Below are positions 50,277 through 59,775 of a stretch of 64,000 nucleotides of DNA, in pieces (within the stretch, counting starts at the first letter, position 1; each line of letters opens with the position of its first letter). Both the position numbers and the translations under genes were made by a program. The notes under the pieces were generated by a model. That model made no database searches and was not told where the DNA came from. It saw nothing but the letters and a program-made list of their open reading frames with translations. The stretch is taken from assembly GCF_965228705.1 (NCBI RefSeq), contig NZ_OZ245832.1:496001-560000 (forward strand). The letters run 5' to 3'. The stretch comes from Croceimicrobium sp965228705. GTDB taxonomy: Bacteria; Bacteroidota; Bacteroidia; Flavobacteriales; Schleiferiaceae.

Positions 50277-51780
50277 ATCAATCTTCAAAATAAGCGCGGC
50301 ACATTTAAGCCTCTCAGATTTACATCATATCTATTATGCTTCACATGATATTGAATTAAGCGATGAAGCCCGCGAAAAAGTAGAATATTGCCGTAATTAT
50401 CTCGATCAAAAAATTGAAAGAGAAGAAAACCCGGTTTACGGTATTAATACGGGTTTTGGTTCTTTGTGCAATGTAGCCATTGAGGGGAAAGACTTAAAGC
50501 GATTGCAGCTTAATTTGGTACGCTCTCATGCTTGTGGAAGTGGCGACCGCATTGACCCGGCCTATGTTAAAATGATGCTTTTTCTAAAAGCACGAGGATT
50601 ATCCTATGGTCTTAGTGGTGTTAGCCCATCTACTATTGAGCAATTAATCTTCTTCTACAATAATGAAATATTGCCTGAAGTCTTCGAGCAAGGTTCTTTA
50701 GGAGCATCCGGAGATTTGGCGCCATTGGCCCATTTGAGTTTGGCCATGATGGGTGAGGGCAGAGTGCACTATCAAGGAGAATATAGAGAATCGTCTGAGG
50801 TCTTGTCTAAATTTCAAAGACCCGCAGTAGATCTTCGCTCTAAGGAAGGTATCGCCTTATTGAATGGTACCCAGTTTATGCTGTCTTTAGGCATTATGGC
50901 CAGTTTCGAACTGCGTAAGCTAGCCTTTTTAGCCGATCGGATTGCCGCCTTGTCCCTGGAAGCTTTTGATGGGCGTCCTGAGCCTTTTGATGATTTGATT
51001 CACGCTGCTCGTCCCCATAAAGGACAAAGAGCTACTGCCGCACAAATCCGTAGCTTATTGGAAGGTAGTGAGATGATTAGCCGGAAAAAAGTTCATGTAC
51101 AGGATCCTTATTCTTTCCGTTGCATTCCTCAGGTACATGGTGCCAGCAAAGATGCTTTGGCCTATGCAGAACAGGTTTTTGAAACGGAATTAAACTCGGT
51201 TACCGATAATCCGACCATATTCCCGGATGAGGATAAGATTATTAGCGGGGGGAACTTCCACGGACAAACCCTGGCTCTGGCTCTTGATCATTTAGCCCTG
51301 GCCACGGCAGAATGGGCGAATATCTCAGAGCGCCGAACCTATTTATTAATTTCCGGACAAAGAGATTTACCCGCCTTTTTGGTAGCCAAACCAGGCTTAA
51401 ATAGTGGTTTGATGATCGCTCAGTATACGGCTGCCTCTGTGGTTAGTCAGAATAAGCAATTGTGTACTCCTGCTTCAGTAGATAGTATCGTCTCCTCCAA
51501 TGGACAGGAAGATCATGTAAGTATGGGCGCCAACGCAGCTACCAAATTGCAAAAGGTCGTAGATAATCTTAAAACAGTATTAGCCATTGAGTTAATGACC
51601 GCCTCTCAGGCCTTTTATTTCCGCAAGGAAAAAACTTCTGACGAGCTGAGTGCAATGCTGACTGCCTTCCGGGAGAAAGTACCCTTTATCGATGAGGATC
51701 GGATTTTACATCACGATATTCAAGCAGCGAGAAATTTTATTGAAGAATTTGAAGTAGGGGCTGAGCAGATTTACGCTTAG
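50263..51780 (+). CDS. hutH: Histidine ammonia-lyase
   Basis: Removes ammonia from histidine to give urocanate. 505 residues. The MIO cofactor tripeptide ASG is at residues 148-150 (GSLGASGDLAPLAHL), and the catalytic loop Tyr is in VYGINTGFGSL. Residues Ser88-His89 (LVRSHACG) match the His-specific pattern; tyrosine and phenylalanine lyases have other pairs here. Its ATG overlaps the end of hisS by 14 bases. No hutU, hutI or hutG lies nearby, so urocanate breakdown would depend on genes elsewhere or urocanate is the product. Shares TTAG with the convergent stop. Confidence 0.93.
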   Translation: MPSTKSIFKISAAHLSLSDLHHIYYASHDIELSDEAREKVEYCRNYLDQKIEREENPVYGINTGFGSLCNVAIEGKDLKRLQLNLVRSHACGSGDRIDPAYVKMMLFLKARGLSYGLSGVSPSTIEQLIFFYNNEILPEVFEQGSLGASGDLAPLAHLSLAMMGEGRVHYQGEYRESSEVLSKFQRPAVDLRSKEGIALLNGTQFMLSLGIMASFELRKLAFLADRIAALSLEAFDGRPEPFDDLIHAARPHKGQRATAAQIRSLLEGSEMISRKKVHVQDPYSFRCIPQVHGASKDALAYAEQVFETELNSVTDNPTIFPDEDKIISGGNFHGQTLALALDHLALATAEWANISERRTYLLISGQRDLPAFLVAKPGLNSGLMIAQYTAASVVSQNKQLCTPASVDSIVSSNGQEDHVSMGANAATKLQKVVDNLKTVLAIELMTASQAFYFRKEKTSDELSAMLTAFREKVPFIDEDRILHHDIQAARNFIEEFEVGAEQIYA

Positions 51781-54700
51781 CGAATTAAACTAACAAAGCC
51801 AGTCACCTTCTGGTCTTCTTCCAGGAGAATATAGGTGTATACCCCGGAAGGTGCCTGCTGGCCATTGATAAAGCCATCCCAGAATTCTTGATAGGGTTCG
51901 TCAGTTTCATATACCAGTGAGCCCCAACGGTTGAAAATACGGAGATTGGCCCCGGTTTCACAAGGGTCTCCATAAATTTCAAATTGATCATTTAAACCGT
52001 CTCCATTGGGCGTAAAAGCATTAGGTGCAAATACTTCATTACGCACTTCTCTTACATCCAATGTAAATACCTCAGTAAAGGTTTTTGAGCAGAGGGTATC
52101 AAATACAGTTAAATAAATTTCTTTGGCTCCGGGGGTTTGATAGCGAATGGCAGGAGCTCGTCCTTCGTAGTACTGACCTTCAGTTTCCCATTCATAAATG
52201 AGGTTTTGGCGATCATTATCTAAAGCAATATCCACCTCACCATTACTGCAACTGCTAATGGTAGCTTGCACAACCGGCGCTACTGAACTGTCTACGAAAC
52301 TAATGGTACGATAGGATGTATCACTGCGCATGCAAACCGTATCGAAACCAACAAGTTCAACCTCGTAGGTACCGAAGCTTGGGAATATGTGCCGTGGATT
52401 AGGGTCATTGGAACTGGTTCCATCGCCAAAATTCCATTGGTAGGTATCGGCAATAATGCTAAGGTTCTGGAACCGGGCCTCCAGGTTTTGATCACAGCCG
52501 GTATAATTTGTCAAGAAATCCGTGATAGGCTTGCGGGCAGTACCGTGCTCAATATTGATATAGGCCGTATCGGTAATCTGACAAACCGTATCATAGGCTA
52601 CTAATTGAATGGTATAGTTTCCTAATTCTTGATAGGTAACTGTGGGATTAATGGCGGTAGAAGAATCGCCATTTCCAAAGATCCACTTGTAATTAGTGGC
52701 ATTGCTTGAGTTGTTTAAGAGGTTTACAATTAAACCATCACAAAGGCTGTCTACAGAAGTAGAATAACTGATCTGAGCTTCGGCTGCTAAAATTTGATTG
52801 AAACTGAATTTAAATACGGCCAAATTACATCCTGGTGATCCAGAGTTTTGAGAATAAGCTCCAGGAGTAGTAGGGAAGCTCTTATTGTTGCAATTTGAGC
52901 ATACGGCCTGATAGATGGTACCATCTTTACTAAAGCGACTGGTGCCTCCATCCACATGTTCATTGTCTCTGCCACCTAAATAACTTCCATATAAAAGCTT
53001 ACTGGCATTGTGATCGAAAATCATGAAGTAGAAGTCACTTCCGTCGGTATTATTTTGGAAGGCATCTGAAGTAATGGGTAAGCCATAGGTGTCACCATTT
53101 TGCTGAGCAGGGAATCCAACCGAATTCGAAACACCATTCCAGCCAGAGAAATAGATATTCAAGCATTCATCCACCATAAAGGCACTGGGTACCAAATCTT
53201 GTTTGCTCTGTCCACTGCCAATCATGGTTTGCCATTTTAGATTGCTCAGGGAAGAGTCCAGTTTAGCCATAAATTGACGCGAGCCAGCACTGGAATAGAC
53301 ATTGGGGCTAGCTGGGAAAATTCCTTTGGTTTGGCCCACGATATAAACATCTCCATTGTAATCAACATCCAGTAAAAATGCTTGATCATCTTGGGTAGTA
53401 CCAAAATAAGTACTGGCTAGCATTGTACCGGTACCCGATTGAAACTTAGCAATAAAGCCTTCATCTTCACCGGTATATGCGCTTTTATAGGCATTGGGAG
53501 TAGTAGGGAAGTCGGAGCCGGTGGTAGTGCCACAGACGTATATGACCTCATTAAAGGTTTTTACGGAATAGCCAGCTTCGGCATTTAATCCTCCGAGGTA
53601 ACGACCCCATTGTAAATTGCGAAGATCGGCGGAGAATACCCCCAAAAGGGCATCTTGTGAGTTTTGATTGCGATCTTGAGAATTAGCTCCGGTTAAGGGA
53701 ACATCCATGCTGAAAGTACTGCTGAGTACCACAATACTACCATCATTGGTTAAGACTACTTCGCCGCGATAATGATCGCCATAGTTCTTATAAATATCTT
53801 TATTAAAGCCATCATTGCCAGATCCTCCCCAAAAGGTAGAACCTAAGAGACTGCTTCCGTCTTTGCTTATTTTGGTAATAAAGATGTCGGTTCCGCGGTT
53901 GTAGTCATTAAAAGCGAAAGAACTTTGGAAGGTTCCACCTCCATAGGTGCTTTGGAAAGTATTGGGAGTAACCGGGAAATCAGTAGAGCCAGTATTTCCC
54001 ATTAGGATTAAATTTCCTTGATCGTCACTAATTAAAGAATGAACAATTTCGATATCTCGACCTCCGAGATAGGTGGCATAGAGCAATTGACGTCCATCGG
54101 AAGAAAATTTACTGATGGTTACATCAACATTGAATATACTGTCGCCGGCAAATGAGGCTTGAAAGACACCATTGGTAGTGGGGTAATTCGCTCCGAAGTT
54201 CACCCCGGCACCATACATAGTCCCATTATCACCGTAGGTAGCGCTATTCCCAAAATTGATATCCCCTGATCCAGAGAAGGTGGCAAATTCCAAAACCGGA
54301 TCAATTACCAGAGGATAGCCCTTTTGGTAACCTTTAACTTTAAAACCGAGGGTGTCGTGATTTAAGGCATAGCTAACCTGAACTTCAACTCTTTCGCCCT
54401 CAATGATTTGATAGCTGTATGGGATACGTTCAATTACTTCTCCAAAGGCAGTGCTTAAGTGCAAGGCTCCTTCTCTTATGCTTATTGCTTCTAAACCTTT
54501 GTATACGATTTTGAGATCTGCCGGATTAGCATTGGCATCTAATTCAAGATCGTATTTGAGAAATTGAGCCTGCTCGTAAAACTTAAGATCGATTCCAGGA
54601 AGAATATCTTCCAACTGATTTTCGGGGAAAGAGCCCAGATTTTTTTGCCATTTACTGGGATCATTACCCAGGATATAATTTCGGGGATAGGCAGATTCAC

Positions 54701-54995
54701 CGCCAGGTTGCCATTTGTTTTCCTTTTTCGCACCAATATATTCAGCTTCAAAAGCTAAAGCTCGTTTGGCTTGATGATTGGCACTTTGATGGTGATGATC
54801 GTGATGAGGGTCGCCTTCGTACAGAAGAAATTTATAGCCTGAAGATTTGAAGAAAACCGCTCCTTGCTTGAGTTCCAGCTTAGCGCTGAAGTCTCCCGAC
54901 CATTGGCCACGGTTCTCCACGAAATGGGCTTGCGCCTGGAGATTTTGGGCATAGCTTATCCCAAAAAAGACTAAAAATGTTAACAGTACCCTCAC
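51777..54995 (-). CDS. Type IX-secreted large protein with PKD domains and CHU_C sorting tail
   Basis: 1072 residues with a signal peptide (ending LQAQ). The N-terminal 220 residues are a DUF7948-like region (HFVENRGQWSGDF, RNYILGNDPSKWQKNLG). Residues about 230-740 hold SBBP-type beta-propeller repeats (SGDINFGNSATYGDNG, LLYATYLGG, LASTYFGTTQDDQAFLLD). Two or more PKD-like domains follow (TNYKWIFGNGDSSTAINPTVTYQELGNYTIQL; YQWNFGDGTSSNDPNPRHIF). The end is the gliding-motility C-terminal module (FAPNAFTPNGDGLNDQF, IFNRWGSLVYETDEPYQ, GVYTYILLEE), a type B sorting domain. It is likely a surface adhesin or enzyme; no catalytic motif was seen. Confidence 0.92.
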   Translation of the reverse strand: MRVLLTFLVFFGISYAQNLQAQAHFVENRGQWSGDFSAKLELKQGAVFFKSSGYKFLLYEGDPHHDHHHQSANHQAKRALAFEAEYIGAKKENKWQPGGESAYPRNYILGNDPSKWQKNLGSFPENQLEDILPGIDLKFYEQAQFLKYDLELDANANPADLKIVYKGLEAISIREGALHLSTAFGEVIERIPYSYQIIEGERVEVQVSYALNHDTLGFKVKGYQKGYPLVIDPVLEFATFSGSGDINFGNSATYGDNGTMYGAGVNFGANYPTTNGVFQASFAGDSIFNVDVTISKFSSDGRQLLYATYLGGRDIEIVHSLISDDQGNLILMGNTGSTDFPVTPNTFQSTYGGGTFQSSFAFNDYNRGTDIFITKISKDGSSLLGSTFWGGSGNDGFNKDIYKNYGDHYRGEVVLTNDGSIVVLSSTFSMDVPLTGANSQDRNQNSQDALLGVFSADLRNLQWGRYLGGLNAEAGYSVKTFNEVIYVCGTTTGSDFPTTPNAYKSAYTGEDEGFIAKFQSGTGTMLASTYFGTTQDDQAFLLDVDYNGDVYIVGQTKGIFPASPNVYSSAGSRQFMAKLDSSLSNLKWQTMIGSGQSKQDLVPSAFMVDECLNIYFSGWNGVSNSVGFPAQQNGDTYGLPITSDAFQNNTDGSDFYFMIFDHNASKLLYGSYLGGRDNEHVDGGTSRFSKDGTIYQAVCSNCNNKSFPTTPGAYSQNSGSPGCNLAVFKFSFNQILAAEAQISYSTSVDSLCDGLIVNLLNNSSNATNYKWIFGNGDSSTAINPTVTYQELGNYTIQLVAYDTVCQITDTAYINIEHGTARKPITDFLTNYTGCDQNLEARFQNLSIIADTYQWNFGDGTSSNDPNPRHIFPSFGTYEVELVGFDTVCMRSDTSYRTISFVDSSVAPVVQATISSCSNGEVDIALDNDRQNLIYEWETEGQYYEGRAPAIRYQTPGAKEIYLTVFDTLCSKTFTEVFTLDVREVRNEVFAPNAFTPNGDGLNDQFEIYGDPCETGANLRIFNRWGSLVYETDEPYQEFWDGFINGQQAPSGVYTYILLEEDQKVTGFVSLIR

Positions 54996-55050
54996 AGTGG
55001 GTTTAAAAATAGAGAAATTTTTGTTTTTGAATAGCTTGAGGAGCAGTCAT

Positions 55051-56265
55051 TTATCCACCGTTCCTTTCCAATGAAGGAACGTAAAGCGATGCCTCGATAA
55101 AAACCGGCTTTCCAGAATGCTTGGTAGCAATGAGAAAATCCTGGGCTCCTTTCGCTTTCAGCTTGAGTTTGCGGCTGATGAATTCCGGTGAATCGGGGAA
55201 GTTTCTGCTAATAACTTGTAAGGCTTTGGAGCGAAGGCTTTTAGCATAAGCCTTGTGAATATCTTTCACGATAAATATTCGTCCTGGGAATTTTTCGATT
55301 AATTCCACTGAGGTATAGAGGTTTGAATTGGGATCTAATTTTCCCAATTTAAAGTCTTCGGCCACTTCATCTTGCAATCCTGCTTTCAGAATGCTGCTAT
55401 TGGGAAGATATATATAGGGGCAAAGTTCCCTTAGTTCCATATTTTCCAGCTTAGTGCCTGCCTCGTTCTCATAATATTGAAGCCCATCGGCTAATACATT
55501 ATAACTGCGGATCTTAACTGAATTCTGTTTTTTTGAACTCAGTAAAAAACTCACCTCTTTACATTCATTGCGCTCTGATAACACCCAAACTTCTTGAGTT
55601 TCCGGCAATTGTTGCAGATACTCTGGAATACTAATCATCGGGCTCATTTTGACCAGGACTCTATCCGAAATTCGTAAGAGAGCGGCTTTAATCTCCAGAA
55701 TATTCGGTTGGTATTCTTCCGGTCGATAGAGGGGGCGATGCGCCGAATCTCGGCGGGAGGGATCCAAATACAAGAGATCAAAGTGCTCTTTGCAATGCTC
55801 AAGATATTCTTCTGCCCTTTCAGCCGTAAAATGCAATTCTTTAGTGGCTAATAAACTCCGAAGGTTCTCTGCACTTAATTGGCACAGGTCTTTTTCTGGT
55901 TCTACAAAATGGCCCTTATCAAAGTTTTGCATCAGGTAAAGAAAATCGATTCCAAAACCTCCGCTGAGATCGGCCATAGAATGGCCAGCTGGGATTAGAT
56001 CAGCCTTAAGCTTGGCCATGGCCTCACTACTGCTTTGTTCTAAATTACTCTTTGGCGGAAACAGCCTAAAAGGATCGGTATAAGCTTCCGGAAGTTTTTT
56101 TAGAATCGCCTGGCGTGAGGCAATTTGCTCGATTAGCAGGCGCTTGTCTGCATCCTTGGCATATTTAAATAATAAGCGGCTGGTATCGGCTTGTAGATTG
56201 TCATTGATGAAGTTCCGATGCTCTTCTTTCTGCAATAAGCTTTTAAGCCGGGAGATCTTCATCAT
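55051..56265 (-). CDS. SAM-dependent methyltransferase with THUMP-like C-terminal domain
   Basis: 404 residues. A helical N-terminus (FINDNLQADTSRLLFKYAKDADKRLLIEQIASRQ), then a class I methyltransferase core: MADLSGGFGIDFLYLMQNF (motif I), FVEPEKDLCQLSAENL, FDLLYLDPSRRDSAHRPL (a DPSRR variant of the DPPY-type motif) and RVLVKMSPM. The C-terminal 130 residues look like the PG1098 ferredoxin-like and THUMP-like domains of this family. Substrate unproven, probably RNA. Overlaps the AI-2E gene by 23 bases; last in the tsaD operon. Confidence 0.88.
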   Translation of the reverse strand: MMKISRLKSLLQKEEHRNFINDNLQADTSRLLFKYAKDADKRLLIEQIASRQAILKKLPEAYTDPFRLFPPKSNLEQSSSEAMAKLKADLIPAGHSMADLSGGFGIDFLYLMQNFDKGHFVEPEKDLCQLSAENLRSLLATKELHFTAERAEEYLEHCKEHFDLLYLDPSRRDSAHRPLYRPEEYQPNILEIKAALLRISDRVLVKMSPMISIPEYLQQLPETQEVWVLSERNECKEVSFLLSSKKQNSVKIRSYNVLADGLQYYENEAGTKLENMELRELCPYIYLPNSSILKAGLQDEVAEDFKLGKLDPNSNLYTSVELIEKFPGRIFIVKDIHKAYAKSLRSKALQVISRNFPDSPEFISRKLKLKAKGAQDFLIATKHSGKPVFIEASLYVPSLERNGG

Positions 56266-57370
56266 TCAAGTCATTCTGCGTAAGCCAACGAACAAATTTT
56301 ACCTGAGGAAAAAACTCGGCTGCTAAAAGTCGGATGACGCTGTAAACGGGCACCGCGACAATCATTCCGGATATTCCGGCAATGGAAGCCGCGAAGGAAA
56401 TTACCAAAAATATTTCTAGAGGATGAGCCCGAATGGAGGTCGAAAAAACAATGGGTTGGGTAACAAAATTGTCAATTAACTGAACCACCGCAAAAATGCT
56501 GAGGATAATTACAAATGCAGAGCCCAATTCCATATTGGTATTGCTTAAGGTTTGTGCCATACCAAGTAGAAGGCCAAAAGCCATTCCGATTATTGGTCCC
56601 AAATAAGGAATCACATTAATTAGGCCCGCGAAAAATCCTATTACAATGGTATTGTGAAATCCAGCGACTTTAAGACCAACGGATACTAAGGTGGTGATTA
56701 TGGTAATCTGCAATAGCAGTCCGGCAAAATAGCGGGTTAAATTGGTGCGAAGTCGCGGAGTTACCTTATGAACCCGATCATCATATTTATCCGGAATCAG
56801 CGAAAGCACAATGTTCCGAAATAGGTATTTCTCTCTTAGGAAGAAGAAGGTGATAAAGATGATACTGAAGATGGCAAAAGCCGTATTTCCCAAGCTACCA
56901 ATTAAATTAGTGAAGGTATCGCTCACCTTATCAAAGCTTAAAGCTTCTACCACCCGCGATCCAATGCGACTACCTTCAATGCTACTCACTGAATTGGATG
57001 TATCCATTCCCAGGGATGACTGAATACTGATGATTTCGCTTTGAATTTCCTGGTACAAGGATTCATAATCCACATTGGCTAAAACGCTCAATTCATGCAT
57101 TAAAGCGGGAATGAAAATGGAAAAAAGCACCCCAATTAAAGTCATCATTAAGAGTAGGGTGATAGCCGCGGCCAAACTGCGATTGATTTTAATTTTTGAC
57201 CAACGTTCACCGCTTAAAGCATCTACCAGGGGTTTACCTATAATGGATATCACCGCCGAAACCAATACGTAAGTTAGGGTATAGCGTACTTGCCATACCA
57301 TATACCCCGACCAAACAATCAGGGCCAGGTAAAAAACACTCAGTACTATTTGACGGCTCACCTTATTCAT
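56243..57370 (-). CDS. AI-2E family transporter (permease)
   Basis: 375 residues, seven or eight membrane helices (LALIVWSGYMVW, AAAITLLLMMTLIGVLFSIFIPAL, FAIFSIIFITFFFLREKY, YFAGLLLQITIITTLVSVGL, IGFFAGLINVIPYLGPIIGMAFGLLLG, FVTQPIVFSTSIRAHPLEIFLVI). PYLGPIIG and the terminal IRAHPL-like pattern are typical. E. coli TqsA exports the autoinducer AI-2; most family members have no proven substrate. Its end overlaps the methyltransferase start by 23 bases. Confidence 0.9.
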   Translation of the reverse strand: MNKVSRQIVLSVFYLALIVWSGYMVWQVRYTLTYVLVSAVISIIGKPLVDALSGERWSKIKINRSLAAAITLLLMMTLIGVLFSIFIPALMHELSVLANVDYESLYQEIQSEIISIQSSLGMDTSNSVSSIEGSRIGSRVVEALSFDKVSDTFTNLIGSLGNTAFAIFSIIFITFFFLREKYLFRNIVLSLIPDKYDDRVHKVTPRLRTNLTRYFAGLLLQITIITTLVSVGLKVAGFHNTIVIGFFAGLINVIPYLGPIIGMAFGLLLGMAQTLSNTNMELGSAFVIILSIFAVVQLIDNFVTQPIVFSTSIRAHPLEIFLVISFAASIAGISGMIVAVPVYSVIRLLAAEFFPQVKFVRWLTQNDLNDEDLPA

Positions 57371-58026
57371 AAAAAGGCTCCATTAAAGGCATAATGAATC
57401 AGGTTTGCTCCCATCTGTAAGGCTTTTAAACGTATTGCTTCAGGATCATTATGAACCTCAGGATCTTCCCAGCCATCGCTTAAATCGCATTCATAAGTGT
57501 AAACCAAGGCGAGGCGGCCATCAATAAATAAACCCCAGGCTTCTGGTGCTTGACCATCGTGCTCATGAATTTTGGGTAATCCATCCTGAAAACTATAGGG
57601 CCCCTTAAAAATGGGGTGGTCAGCACTGAGCAATTGCAATTCTCCTTCTCCAAAAATTCGCTTTAGCTCAGGGCGGATGTATTCATCCATACCATAATTA
57701 TCATCAATATGCACGAAGCCTCCAGCTTCTAAATAGCGCTTTAAATTGTCTGCTTCTTGTTTGTCAAAGATGATATTTCCGTGCCCGGTGATATGTAAAA
57801 AGGGATATTCGAATATTTCGGAGGAGCCCATTTCTACCGTGGCATAATCGGGATTTAACTGAGTTCCGATTTGGCTGTTGCAGAATTCACTCAAATTGGT
57901 CAGAGCGCTGGGATTTGCATACCAGTCGCCCCCTCCGCGGTATTTTACCAAAGCCAATTTTTCCGTTTGAGCAAAACTCAATTGGGAACAAAAGGCTAAG
58001 AGAAGAGTCAACAGATATTTAGGCAT
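57367..58026 (-). CDS. DUF4159 secreted protein
   Basis: 219 residues with a signal peptide (MPKYLLTLLLAFCSQLSFAQ). The DUF4159 domain follows: LALVKYRGGGDWYANPSALTNL, ILEYPFLHITGHG-like LHITGHGNIIFDKQEADNLKRYLEAGGFVHIDDNYGMDEYIRPE, and NLIHYAF. The fold resembles glutamine-amidotransferase-like domains without the catalytic Cys. Periplasmic, function unknown. Between AI-2E permease and rsmE in the same operon. Confidence 0.88.
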   Translation of the reverse strand: MPKYLLTLLLAFCSQLSFAQTEKLALVKYRGGGDWYANPSALTNLSEFCNSQIGTQLNPDYATVEMGSSEIFEYPFLHITGHGNIIFDKQEADNLKRYLEAGGFVHIDDNYGMDEYIRPELKRIFGEGELQLLSADHPIFKGPYSFQDGLPKIHEHDGQAPEAWGLFIDGRLALVYTYECDLSDGWEDPEVHNDPEAIRLKALQMGANLIHYAFNGAFL

Positions 58027-58043
58027 AAGGCAAAAGTAAATTT

Positions 58044-58745
58044 TTATTCGGGCTGAAGGGCTTCATATTGAGCGATGGCTGCTATTTGCACCGCAGCTGT
58101 TTCGGTGCGCAATACTTCGGGGCCCAGGTCCAAATGTTTAAATCCTTGATGCTCCGCCCAGGCTACTTCCGTCGGACTAAAATCGCCTTCCGGTCCAATC
58201 AATATCAATTGAGGCTGCTTAAAGTCAATCTCGCTTAGAGCAATACGTTCTGAACTATTTAAGGATGCGATATAGCGCTGCTCCGGCAAATCCAGTTTAT
58301 CTAAGTTCTTAAGCTCCATAATTTCACTTAAGTCCGGCATAAAGCCTTTATGACTCTGCTTGAAAGCGGCTTCCATAATACGTAGGCCGCGATCCCTTTT
58401 GTAAATTTTTCGTTCCGAATGTTCACAAAGCAAGGGGATAATTTTTTGAACTCCCAGCTCTACCGCTTTTTCAATAAACCACTCAAAGCGATCGTTGCTT
58501 TTGGTCGGAGCAATGCCAATTTGCAATAGGGGAGCATTTTGGCGACGTCTTTCATTTACAATCTTAAACTGCAGGCTTTTCTTGGCGATATTCTCAATTT
58601 CAGCCTCGTAAACAAGGCCATCGCCATAGCTGATGGAAATGCGATCCCCAGGCTTTAATCGCAAAACCCGACTGGCATGGTGACTGTCACTTTCATTTAA
58701 GAGTCCTTGGGTGCTATCGCCTTCGCGGGCTAAAAAGTGATTCAT
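58044..58745 (-). CDS. rsmE: 16S rRNA (uracil(1498)-N(3))-methyltransferase
   Basis: Methylates U1498 of 16S rRNA. 233 residues. The N-terminal PUA-like domain includes HHASRVLRLKPGDRISISYGDG. The SPOUT knot domain has GIAPTKSNDRFEWFIEKAVELGVQKIIPLLCEHSER and LILIGPEGDFSPTEVAWAEHQGFKHLDLGPEVLRTETA, the SAM-binding knot. It overlaps tsaD by four bases. No anomaly. Confidence 0.95.
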   Translation of the reverse strand: MNHFLAREGDSTQGLLNESDSHHASRVLRLKPGDRISISYGDGLVYEAEIENIAKKSLQFKIVNERRRQNAPLLQIGIAPTKSNDRFEWFIEKAVELGVQKIIPLLCEHSERKIYKRDRGLRIMEAAFKQSHKGFMPDLSEIMELKNLDKLDLPEQRYIASLNSSERIALSEIDFKQPQLILIGPEGDFSPTEVAWAEHQGFKHLDLGPEVLRTETAAVQIAAIAQYEALQPE

Positions 58746-59761
58746 GCTTCTAAGGGTTTTCGGGCTGCAGCAACAACACTAAGATCAGCAAAGTTCTGCT
58801 TTTGATATTGATAATAACCACTAATGGCGATCATGGCACCATTGTCCGTGGTATATTCAAAAGAGGGAAGGAAAAGCTCCCAGTCCTTGGTGTTTTGTCG
58901 TTTTTCCAGGGCTTCTCTTAATCCTGAGTTGGCAGAAACCCCTCCGGCGATAGCAATGCGATTGATAGCCCTTTGTTCTGAAGCTAATTCCAATTTGTCC
59001 ATCAAAATGCTTACAATGCTATGCTGAATGCTGGCACAAAGGTCGTTGAGGTTCTCTTTAATGAATTCCGGGTTTTCCTTCATTTGCTTTTGGAGGAAAT
59101 AGAGTATGCTGGTTTTTAATCCGCTAAAGCTAAACTGCAGATCCGGCATTCGAGGTTTCGCAAATTCAAAGGCCTTGGGATTTCCCAATTTTGCACGACG
59201 ATCAATTTCAGGCCCTGCCGGATAAGGCAAGCCCATAATTTTTCCAGCCTTATCAAAAGCTTCACCGGCGGCATCATCAATGGTGCTTCCCAACAGTTTC
59301 ATATCATAAGGCGAATTCACTTGAACAATTTGGGTATGTCCACCGCTTACAGTAAGACATAAAAAGGGAAAATCAGGATTAGTTTGCTTTGGATCTTCAA
59401 TAAGATGCGCCAGGATATGGGCCTGCATATGGTTTACCTCAATTAAAGGAATGCCTAAGGCCAGGCTCAGAGATTTCGCAAAACTGGTGCCTACCAATAG
59501 GGAACCTAATAAGCCAGGACCCGAGGTAAATGCAATGGCAGAAAGCTCTTTTAGCTTAATTCCGGCTTTTTTGAGAGCCGAATCCAAGGTTGGCACAATA
59601 TTTTGTTGATGAGCTCTTGAAGCTAATTCTGGAACAACACCACCATATTCCGCATGTATTTTTTGATTGGCAGTTACATTTGCAAGAATTTTGCGATTTT
59701 GGACAATGGCGATAGAAGTATCATCGCAGCTGCTTTCAATTCCCAGTATTGTAATATCCAT
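58742..59761 (-). CDS. tsaD: tRNA N6-threonylcarbamoyladenosine transferase TsaD
   Basis: Transfers threonylcarbamoyl to A37 of ANN-decoding tRNAs. 339 residues. Motifs: ILGIESSCDDTSIAIV (N-terminal ASKHA phosphate loop), VNHMQAHILAHL with the metal-binding histidines, CLTVSGGHTQIVQV, AAGEAFDKAGKIMGLPYPAGPEID, AIAGGVSANSGLREAL and YTTDNGAMIAISG. First gene of a five-gene operon (tsaD, rsmE, DUF4159, AI-2E permease, methyltransferase). The start has a perfect -7 box four bases upstream, suggesting a leaderless mRNA. Confidence 0.97.
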   Translation of the reverse strand: MDITILGIESSCDDTSIAIVQNRKILANVTANQKIHAEYGGVVPELASRAHQQNIVPTLDSALKKAGIKLKELSAIAFTSGPGLLGSLLVGTSFAKSLSLALGIPLIEVNHMQAHILAHLIEDPKQTNPDFPFLCLTVSGGHTQIVQVNSPYDMKLLGSTIDDAAGEAFDKAGKIMGLPYPAGPEIDRRAKLGNPKAFEFAKPRMPDLQFSFSGLKTSILYFLQKQMKENPEFIKENLNDLCASIQHSIVSILMDKLELASEQRAINRIAIAGGVSANSGLREALEKRQNTKDWELFLPSFEYTTDNGAMIAISGYYQYQKQNFADLSVVAAARKPLEA

Positions 59762-59765
59762 AGTA

Positions 59766-59773
59766 CAAAGTTA
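59766..59773 (-). promoter_or_regulatory. Perfect -7 box four bases before tsaD
   Basis: Minus-strand TAACTTTG, a perfect TAnnTTTG match. Exactly four bases separate it from the tsaD ATG at 59761, the same spacing as queE. Transcription should start at the start codon. The box also lies in the N-terminal coding region of the divergent tamB-family gene. Confidence 0.65.
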
Positions 59774-59775
59774 CG